Of a DNA stretch of 12,534 nucleotides, positions 7,581-12,534 are shown piece after piece. Within the stretch, counting starts at the first letter, position 1. The number at the start of each line of letters is the position of its first letter. Origin of the DNA: JAUWMI01 sp964454265 (GTDB lineage Bacteria > Sumerlaeota > Sumerlaeia > MWCT01 > JAUWMI01); the NCBI GenBank assembly GCA_964454265.1, contig CAYVXD010000124.1:1-12534 (forward strand), read 5' to 3'. A model generated the notes under the pieces. It did not search any database and was not told where the DNA came from. It saw only the letters and a program-made list of their open reading frames with translations. Both the position numbers and the translations under genes were made by a program.

Positions 7581-8036
7581 TTAGGGTTCCAGCTCAATCT
7601 TTATCTTAACACCTTCAGTTCGCTTCTTCGATTTCGGAATAGTTAAGCGTAGAAAGCCGTCTCTGTATTCTGCTATAATATCTGTTAGTGACAACCCGGC
7701 AGGCATCGCAAAAACCCGTTCAAAGCGGCCATAGCGGATTTCCATCAGATAGAAGTTCTCTTTGCGCAACGGTGTCTCCTCCAGGCGTCTGCCGCGGATA
7801 AGCAACAAGTTGTTGTCAACCGAGATGTCCATATCTTCCTGTCTGACTCCGGCAACCTCCATTTTGATCACCATGGATTCGCTCGTCTCGTACACGTCGG
7901 TCGGAGGATTCCAGATTCTCTCTGAAAGAGAGACGAGTGGGCGCTGGCTGGAAAAGAAATTGTCGAACACCGTCTTGATTTCATCCGGTGGAAATGCACA
8001 GCGGCGAAGCTCTGAGTCGCTCATCTTAATCCGCAT
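7581..8036 (-). CDS. Small heat-shock protein, Hsp20/alpha-crystallin family
   Basis: A 151-residue ATP-independent chaperone that would hold unfolding proteins in the cytoplasm until refolded or degraded. A short N-terminal arm leads into the alpha-crystallin domain, which starts at WNPPTDVYET (42-51), includes MEVAGVRQEDMDI, and ends with AEYRDGFLRLTIPK (122-135), containing the family's A-x-x-x-n-G-v-L signature. The C-terminal tail has an I-x-I motif (IKI, 145-147), used for oligomer formation. The frame extends to a GTG at 8054, but the ATG at 8036 is preferred because AAAGGAG sits eight bases before it and overlaps that longer start. The gene is directly upstream of lon, a sensible chaperone-protease pair. 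The leader can form a structure hiding the ribosome-binding site, described separately. Confidence 0.95.
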   Translation of the reverse strand: MRIKMSDSELRRCAFPPDEIKTVFDNFFSSQRPLVSLSERIWNPPTDVYETSESMVIKMEVAGVRQEDMDISVDNNLLLIRGRRLEETPLRKENFYLMEIRYGRFERVFAMPAGLSLTDIIAEYRDGFLRLTIPKSKKRTEGVKIKIELEP

Positions 8037-8037
8037 T

Positions 8038-8114
8038 GCCGTTACTCCTTTCACTCGCTAACGACAGAACGTCTGAGGCGAAGCTGCCCAACGGCTCAAG
8101 GGAATTTTTCCCTT
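8038..8114 (-). promoter_or_regulatory. Structured 5' leader of hsp20, possible RNA thermometer
   Basis: In the hsp20 transcript, GGAGU plus AACGGC just before the AUG (8038-8048) can pair with GCCGUU (8090-8095) and GCUUC (8080-8084), leaving a five-base bulge (GGGCA) on one side and closing a loop that includes CAGA-CGU-UCUG. The pairing covers the core of the Shine-Dalgarno sequence and contains G-U pairs. A second stem further up, AAGGGAA-AAA-UUCCCUU (8098-8114), is perfect. hsp20 genes in many bacteria are controlled by leaders that melt with heat (ROSE-type elements). I do not see the exact ROSE consensus, so this is a fold-based inference made by eye. Confidence 0.35.
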
Positions 8115-8138
8115 TCTTCACGCTCTTTTTATCTCTTA

Positions 8139-8167
8139 CTTGTACGAGGGGAGATGATAGAAATCAA
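8139..8167 (-). promoter_or_regulatory. Candidate sigma70-type promoter for hsp20-lon
   Basis: The minus strand has TTGATT (8162-8167), a 17-base spacer and TACAAG (8139-8144), each matching four of six consensus bases at ideal spacing. Transcription would start near 8131, giving a leader of about 95 bases. No CIRCE element (the HrcA operator) and no good sigma32-type promoter were seen. Confidence 0.35.
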
Positions 8168-8896
8168 CAGAATTTTCTCCAGCGCGTGCTCTTTTCTCGA
8201 GATGAGCGGTACAAACGTCGCAAGTCCACAAGCGCGAATGCTTTATTTCTTGCCGGGTCAGAGAACCATCGCGTTTCTGTTCTTTTTTGGCGACAATTTT
8301 CTGCTTGCAGGGACGCAGTATCCATCGGATGTAATACGGTTTGACAAGACACCAGAATGAGAATAAGAATCAGCCGCCTGCGGACACTCCAGTTTTTCCG
8401 CCAGATATTTGCCGGACACCTGAGAAAGCGCTTGCAGGAGGATCAAATTGACATTGTGACCAAGAACAATCAGGGCGAGATTGATCCACACTGGAAACGG
8501 CGTGTGCCGTTGCCGGAGTTTCGCGAAGACCTGCGCTGGATTGTCGCGCAAACGCAAGAGCGACACATCCCGCTGGTGCTCTTCATTCCTGTCTTTCCTC
8601 TCCGCACATATCAGGACCTACCGGTGCTGCGGCAATATCAGAAGGTGGTTAGCGAGCTGCCCGTGTCCGAAACTGTGCAAAAAATTGATCTTGAGCAATT
8701 CTTTGACCGCACCCAGGACGCTGTGATGTTTCACGATTTCGCCCATCCTAATGCCGCAGGTCATCGGACAGTTGCCCAGGCCCTGACGCCTGTACTCCTC
8801 AACATTTTGGCACAGACTACATCGCAAGGTATTCCTGCAGGTGCCGCTAAACCTACCCGGGATTCTTCACAGACAGCCACGCAGCAGATAAAGTAA
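8154..8896 (+). pseudogene. Truncated SGNH/GDSL hydrolase, C-terminal half intact
   Basis: The readable part is an ORF at 8357-8896 (179 residues). It contains FREDLRWIVAQTQERHIPLVLFIP, then KIDLEQFF, then FHDFAHPNAAGHRTVAQAL, where D127 and H130 form the D-x-x-H block V carrying the catalytic Asp and His of SGNH hydrolases. The GDS nucleophile block and most of the N-terminal half are missing. Just upstream, a 68-codon ORF in another frame (8154-8360) ends in an ATGA overlap with the 8357 start and contains FLFFFGDNFLLAGTQYPSDV, loosely like the G-N-D block III region; it may be a frameshifted remnant, but that is weak. No ribosome-binding site precedes 8357. Such hydrolases often act on extracellular polysaccharides or lipids, sometimes beside glycosyltransferases. 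I call it a decayed gene; a rearrangement beside the hsp20 promoter could have removed the N-terminus. Confidence 0.55.
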
Positions 8897-8913
8897 GCTG
8901 TGTCGGCACAGCT
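8896..8913. terminator. Hairpin between converging genes
   Basis: AGCTGTG-TCGG-CACAGCT is a perfect 7-bp stem with a 4-base loop, starting at the last base of the SGNH stop codon. A second stem, GCGGAG/CTCCGC (8929-8934 and 8946-8951), lies between it and the end of larA. Neither has a T run, so factor-independent termination is only possible, not clear. Confidence 0.35.
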
Positions 8914-8964
8914 GTTGCCTGGCCAGCTGCGGAGTATGAAATGCGCTCCGCCTGACCCGCATTG

Positions 8965-10245
8965 CTAAGGTTTGACAACAGGAAGTATAGTTGTCCCGTG
9001 GGGGAGAATGCAGAGAGACGGCTTGTGCCGTCTGTACTTGTCACGGATAAAATCCATTGCCTCGGCAAGAGAGGTGATGGGACGCATCTGCATAGTGCGA
9101 ACGTCATCGGCTTTCAGGCCCGAAAGCAGCAGAATATCCACCTGACTGGCTTTTCGGAGTGTGGCGTGGGCCGTCTGGCCGTAAATGTGATAGGAGCTAC
9201 GCAGATGCTGCTCCAGGATTTTAATATCCCGATGGACGAACCAGGGGAAAAACTCGGGATGGCCAAATCCTTCAGCACATTCTGCAACAGCCACGATGGT
9301 TCCTCCGGGCCGCGTCACGTGGAATGCCGTATCAATGGCCTTGTGCGCTTGGATAAAGTTGATGTCGCTGGGATGGCCTCCGGCACTGACGATTACGACA
9401 TCGTACGCTTGCCCAACCTGCGCTGTGAAGAGGCTAGCGTAATAGTGGCAGGCGCGGATGTGCGAGTCGCGGTAATGACCTGAAAAAATCCGGATGATCT
9501 CCCGATGCGGATTCAGTACAGTACTAATCAGCAGAGTTGGGCGCACCAGCTCGCATGCTTCGAGCATATCGAGGTGCACAGGATTTCGGTCAAGTTTGCT
9601 AGGGCCAACCCCCGAGTGACGTCCGCTGTCTGCAAGAACTAGCAGATGATTGGCGGCACAACTGCGAGCCGAAGCAATGCCGGGCAAGATCATCTTGCGC
9701 CCTCCACCAAAGCCTGCGAAGTAGTGAAACGTGACTGTGCCGATGAGCAGCAATTTAGATTTCGCAAGCCCCCGGAGGCTGATCTCCACTGGTGTCCCTC
9801 GCGACGTGGTTCCTAGGTACCGGCATGAGGACTGGTCTGATGAGTGGTCAATTAATGCGATTCTCTCCGCGGCCTCTTGGCCGACGATCTGTTTCTGTTC
9901 TTCGCGAGTCTGTGAGCGGTGGATGCCAAGCGCAAAGAGCACCTCAATCTGGGATTCCTTGATTCCGCAGTCGCCAAGACGATTCAGCAGCTCGGGCAAA
10001 ATGTGCTCCACCCCGCTGTAGCGTGTTACATCAGGCACAATGATTCCAACGCTATCTCCCGGCGCAAAAAGCGCTTCAAACCCAGGACTGCTGACCTGAT
10101 GATCAAGAGCCGAGGCGAGGAGGCCGACCGGGTCGGCATCGGGCTGAGCGGGGCGAGCTGCAATCACGTCGTAGGGCTCCGGAGGAGATGGAACCTCCAG
10201 AACACCCTTTCCGTATCGCAGCTGGAGAACCTCTGACATTGCCAT
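8965..10245 (-). CDS. larA: Nickel-dependent lactate racemase family protein LarA
   Basis: A 426-residue protein of the LarA family (DUF2088 N-terminal domain), which interconverts D- and L-lactate or related 2-hydroxy acids using a nickel-pincer nucleotide cofactor. The known catalytic and cofactor positions of Lactobacillus plantarum LarA are present at almost identical numbers: D72 and R75 in PDVTR, H109 in GIHR, H174 and K184 in FHYFAGFGGGRK (the Lys that bonds the cofactor), H200 in CAANH, and Q299/K302 in IQAHKAID. The length is typical. The cofactor needs LarB, LarC and LarE, none of which is in the window. Two ATGs lie two codons apart (10245 and 10239) and neither has a strong ribosome-binding site. 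The gene is a single unit on the minus strand, converging with the hydrolase fragment. Some family members act on other hydroxy acids, so the substrate is not certain. Confidence 0.93.
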   Translation of the reverse strand: MAMSEVLQLRYGKGVLEVPSPPEPYDVIAARPAQPDADPVGLLASALDHQVSSPGFEALFAPGDSVGIIVPDVTRYSGVEHILPELLNRLGDCGIKESQIEVLFALGIHRSQTREEQKQIVGQEAAERIALIDHSSDQSSCRYLGTTSRGTPVEISLRGLAKSKLLLIGTVTFHYFAGFGGGRKMILPGIASARSCAANHLLVLADSGRHSGVGPSKLDRNPVHLDMLEACELVRPTLLISTVLNPHREIIRIFSGHYRDSHIRACHYYASLFTAQVGQAYDVVIVSAGGHPSDINFIQAHKAIDTAFHVTRPGGTIVAVAECAEGFGHPEFFPWFVHRDIKILEQHLRSSYHIYGQTAHATLRKASQVDILLLSGLKADDVRTMQMRPITSLAEAMDFIRDKYRRHKPSLCILPHGTTILPVVKP

Positions 10246-10389
10246 TGTATCTGATTTGTTCTGTTAGCCCTTTCTGATGTTTGCTTTACCCTGTTGACGT
10301 AATCATTGCAAACGATTTTCTTTCCGATTGAATGGTCAATATTGAGCTGGGATTATCCTGGGGTGCGGTCTGGTGGGCACTATTAGCTG

Positions 10390-10764
10390 CTACGCAAAGA
10401 CAGACCGGACGGCTTCCATGAGCTTGTCAAAGTCAACGGGTTTTGGCAGGTAAACGAATTGCTTAGACTCAGCCAGCTCAGGTGAGAGACGCAACGACGT
10501 TGCAGTAATAAATATAAATGGCGTGTCATTTCCCAATCGGTGGCGCAGTTCAGCAAATGTCCTCGAGCCGTCCATTTTCGGCATGAGGAAATCAAGAAGC
10601 ACCAGGTCGGGCTGAAACTTCTGAGCCAGCTGGATAGCCTCTTCGCCGTCACACGCACACAGGGGTGTATAGCCCTCTCTCTTGAGCAGTATCTCAAGAA
10701 CGCGAAGCACTTCCTTATCATCATCCACAATCAGAATTTTCTTCGCTTCAGTCTTTTCTGTCAT
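10390..10764 (-). CDS. Single-domain response regulator (CheY-like receiver)
   Basis: A 124-residue stand-alone receiver domain. It shows the acidic pair D14/D15 in ILIVDDD, the phosphate-accepting D58 in VLLDFLMP, T87 in ITAT and K108 in LPKPV, all with normal spacing. Phosphorylation by a sensor kinase would change its surface and let it bind a partner; there is no DNA-binding or enzymatic output domain. No histidine kinase is in the window, so it is an orphan whose kinase must be encoded elsewhere. The ATG at 10764 has only a weak GGAA-type site upstream. The upstream 200 bases are A+T-rich around 10815-10860 and could hold its promoter, but no clear hexamer pair was found. Confidence 0.95.
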   Translation of the reverse strand: MTEKTEAKKILIVDDDKEVLRVLEILLKREGYTPLCACDGEEAIQLAQKFQPDLVLLDFLMPKMDGSRTFAELRHRLGNDTPFIFITATSLRLSPELAESKQFVYLPKPVDFDKLMEAVRSVFA

Positions 10765-10983
10765 GACCTGTTCCGCTTTCGTCTGCCGCGCTCTCCAGGC
10801 TAACGCCTCTCAGCGGATTTAAATAAAATTCAAATATGCTCTAATACATTTAGACTGCAATATCAAGCAAATGTTTAAACCGCTCCCGTCGCTCCAATAT
10901 GTGAAAGAGCCTGCTTTGGCTTTTCAGAGAACTTCCGAGGAGAAGATAATGGAACAAAAGATTTCCGTCTAGACAATGCGATG

Positions 10984-12300
10984 CTATTTGTCAAGAGAGA
11001 TGATGCTATTGAGGCGAGAGGCAAACTGGTTTGTCAATTGCCGACGGGAATAGTCGCTCAGGCGGTCCCACGGCGGCACAGCGAGCTCGTTGCGTCGCCA
11101 GCGCGCGTAAAAGGTGAGAATCGCCTGCTTGATTCCCGGAATATCTGCCGGGTAGACGCTTGCGCCTGCTCGTGTCTCATCAATAAGCTGCCGACACACC
11201 CCGTCCGGCACCAGCGCAAGGATCGGTCGCCGCGCCCTGAGGTACTCGAAGACCTTCTGCGTCACCATAATGTTGGTATTTGCGCCGTCGGGAATCATAA
11301 TGAGCAGCACGTCAGCGTTGACCTGCTGTTGCAGTGCCTCCTGGTATGACACGAAGTCGCAAACGTGCACTACATCATCGAGCTGACGACGCTTTATAAG
11401 CTGCATCATCTTCGCATCCAGACGGGTAAACATGAGCACCTGTAACGTTGTGCGCATGTCAGGTTCTTCTTCCAGTAATTGTGCAATGGCGCGCAGGAAT
11501 GGCTCAGGAGTACGCTGGCCAAACGATGTTCCCGTGTAGGTAATGGTGAATTTCTCGTGCGGAGTGCGCGTAAGATCGCGGAAATCGTCCTCATCAAATC
11601 CATTGGGAATGGTCATGCACTTCTCTTCTTGCCCGGGCACCAGCTGGCGACAGTGCCTGGTAATGGGTTCCGATACGGTGATGACCAGGTCTGCACGCCG
11701 CACCACACGGCGCTCCAGCGCGGCTGAAAACGACCGATGCAGCACGGTTGGGGGATCAAAAAATATCGGATTCTGAACCCAACCGTCTCTGAAGTCAGCC
11801 ACCCATTTTACAGGATGGCGCCTGCGCAATCGCAAGCCCACAAGATGTGTGGAGTTTGGGTAGGAGGTCGTATAAACGACCGCAGGATTATGCTCATGGA
11901 TGAGACGGCGTGCTGCAATTACCGCAAACGGCACCCAGAGCACACGGTCGTCGGGAATAAAAAGCCAGCGGCGCAAAAAACGCATCATCCCCCGACCGGA
12001 AACGCTCGCCCGGCGTACCTGCTGCTCGCGCGCTCCTTGTCCTTTCTCAGCGCCTCGCCACCTGATGCACTTCTCACTTAGCCGGTACGGGTCGAGTGAT
12101 CCGCAGCGGTAAACCGGCACCCCCTGTTTTGTTATCTCTTGCAAGGGCCGGTCATCCTGCAAAAATGTGCGCGCAGTTTTTACCGTCAATACAATAGGCT
12201 GCCATCCGAATTCCGGTAGGTATTTAATGAACTTGATCACACGCCGAACTCCGCTCATTGCGGGTGGGAAATCGTAGGTTATCAGGAGAATCTTTTTCAT
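10984..12300 (-). CDS. Glycosyltransferase, GT4-like (GT-B fold)
   Basis: A 438-residue glycosyltransferase that would add a sugar from a nucleotide donor to a surface polysaccharide, O-antigen or similar acceptor at the cytoplasmic face of the membrane. The N-terminal acceptor domain begins KILLITYDFPPAMSGVRR, typical of GT4-like enzymes, and includes VADFRDGW (167-174). The linker region has VITVSEPITRH (206-216) and IPNGFDEDDF (231-240). The C-terminal donor domain opens with YTGTSF (255-260) and has VTQKVFEYLRARRPILAL (346-363), including the K349 and E352 positions that usually contact the donor. There are no membrane spans. The sugar and acceptor cannot be told. The ATG overlaps the stop of a 28-codon upstream ORF (ATGA), which suggests coupled translation. 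No other polysaccharide genes are in view, though the window ends soon after. Confidence 0.92.
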   Translation of the reverse strand: MKKILLITYDFPPAMSGVRRVIKFIKYLPEFGWQPIVLTVKTARTFLQDDRPLQEITKQGVPVYRCGSLDPYRLSEKCIRWRGAEKGQGAREQQVRRASVSGRGMMRFLRRWLFIPDDRVLWVPFAVIAARRLIHEHNPAVVYTTSYPNSTHLVGLRLRRRHPVKWVADFRDGWVQNPIFFDPPTVLHRSFSAALERRVVRRADLVITVSEPITRHCRQLVPGQEEKCMTIPNGFDEDDFRDLTRTPHEKFTITYTGTSFGQRTPEPFLRAIAQLLEEEPDMRTTLQVLMFTRLDAKMMQLIKRRQLDDVVHVCDFVSYQEALQQQVNADVLLIMIPDGANTNIMVTQKVFEYLRARRPILALVPDGVCRQLIDETRAGASVYPADIPGIKQAILTFYARWRRNELAVPPWDRLSDYSRRQLTNQFASRLNSIISLDK

Positions 12301-12383
12301 ACGGATTGAATCTCTGGAGAGCTTGTCTGATAATTCGGGTTTTCTTTGTAGTGGTGCGACTTGGCCGCCTCTGTAGGCTTCAT
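12297..12383 (-). CDS. Possible 28-residue leader ORF coupled to the glycosyltransferase
   Basis: The ORF starts at an ATG (12381-12383) with AAAAGG four bases upstream, follows an in-frame stop, and ends in a TGA overlapping the glycosyltransferase ATG as ATGA. The product begins MKPTEAAKSHHYKENP and is polar with no membrane segment or recognised motif. The glycosyltransferase itself lacks a strong ribosome-binding site, so translation through this ORF could deliver ribosomes to it. The small size means chance cannot be excluded. Confidence 0.35.
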   Translation of the reverse strand: MKPTEAAKSHHYKENPNYQTSSPEIQSV

Positions 12384-12389
12384 CGCACC
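12353..12389. repeat. Nested hairpin in the glycosyltransferase leader
   Basis: GGTGCGA (12353-12359) and TCGCACC (12383-12389) are reverse complements, enclosing GCCT-CTGT-AGGC (12367-12378). The structure overlaps the start of the 28-codon ORF. On the plus strand it is followed by TTTT, so it could also act as a terminator for rightward transcription, although no plus-strand gene ends here. Confidence 0.4.
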
Positions 12390-12466
12390 TTTTGTCGCTC
12401 AGAAGTCAGGCTGTTAGGGCCGAAGCCATTGAAAAAGCAGAAACAGAAGCTTGACTGGAGACGGTG

Positions 12467-12487
12467 GAACAGGCTCCCGGCCTGTTC
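12467..12487. repeat. Palindrome near the right edge
   Basis: GAACAGGC-TCCCG-GCCTGTTC is a perfect 8-bp stem that extends to ten pairs with one bulged base. It may be a copy of a dispersed palindromic repeat or a terminator for a gene beyond the window. The stretch from about 12390 to the end shows no convincing gene. Confidence 0.35.
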
Positions 12488-12534
12488 ACATCTGCACAGC
12501 CAGGGATCCTTGCCCTCCCCGAAAAGGCAGGCAG

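Noticed and set aside
8962..9483. 173-codon plus-strand ORF inside larA
   Set aside because: It is antisense to a gene with all LarA catalytic residues and has no family features of its own.
10301..10317. Imperfect palindrome AATCATT/AACGATT upstream of larA
   Set aside because: One mismatch in a short arm and no linked promoter; expected by chance in A+T-rich spacer sequence.
10383..10730. 115-codon ORF overlapping the response regulator on the same strand
   Set aside because: The other frame encodes a complete receiver domain with all conserved residues; this one is its shadow.

Overview
The window looks like a chromosomal fragment from an uncultured bacterium. The evidence is bacterial housekeeping and stress genes (Lon, Hsp20, a CheY-like receiver), Shine-Dalgarno sequences before several genes, and mixed base composition. 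No rRNA, tRNA, CRISPR array or complete insertion sequence was seen. The sequence alone does not fix the phylum. Nearly all convincing genes are on the minus strand, so the main block reads from right to left.

Left part (1-3384): an unidentified open frame runs off the left edge. Next comes a cluster of inverted repeats that could end transcription of the gene to their right. That gene (453-2171) encodes a membrane-anchored protein with a DUF3352-like N-terminus. Upstream of it is an orphan OppF/DppF-type peptide-transporter ATPase (2371-3351) with no permease, binding protein or partner ATPase in view.

Middle part (3425-5091): two HEPN-MNT toxin-antitoxin modules lie back to back on one strand in opposite gene order. 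The upstream pair is MNT then HEPN and the downstream pair is HEPN then MNT, and the genes overlap within each pair. These genes look visibly richer in A+T than lon, larA or the glycosyltransferase. The upstream pair starts 19 bases after the lon stop codon.

Heat-shock block (5111-8170): hsp20 then lon, with a candidate sigma70-type promoter and a long 5' leader before hsp20. That leader can fold so that the hsp20 ribosome-binding site is paired, as expected of an RNA thermometer. If transcription continues past lon, the small heat-shock protein, the protease that often degrades antitoxins, and a toxin-antitoxin pair would share one transcript. This is the most interesting arrangement in the window.

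Right part (8154-12534): a fragment holding the C-terminal half of an SGNH/GDSL hydrolase (plus strand) converges with a complete LarA-type nickel-dependent lactate racemase that keeps its known catalytic residues. Upstream of larA are a single-domain response regulator and a GT4-like glycosyltransferase. The glycosyltransferase is preceded by a 28-codon ORF whose stop overlaps its start codon, and by palindromic sequence at the right edge.
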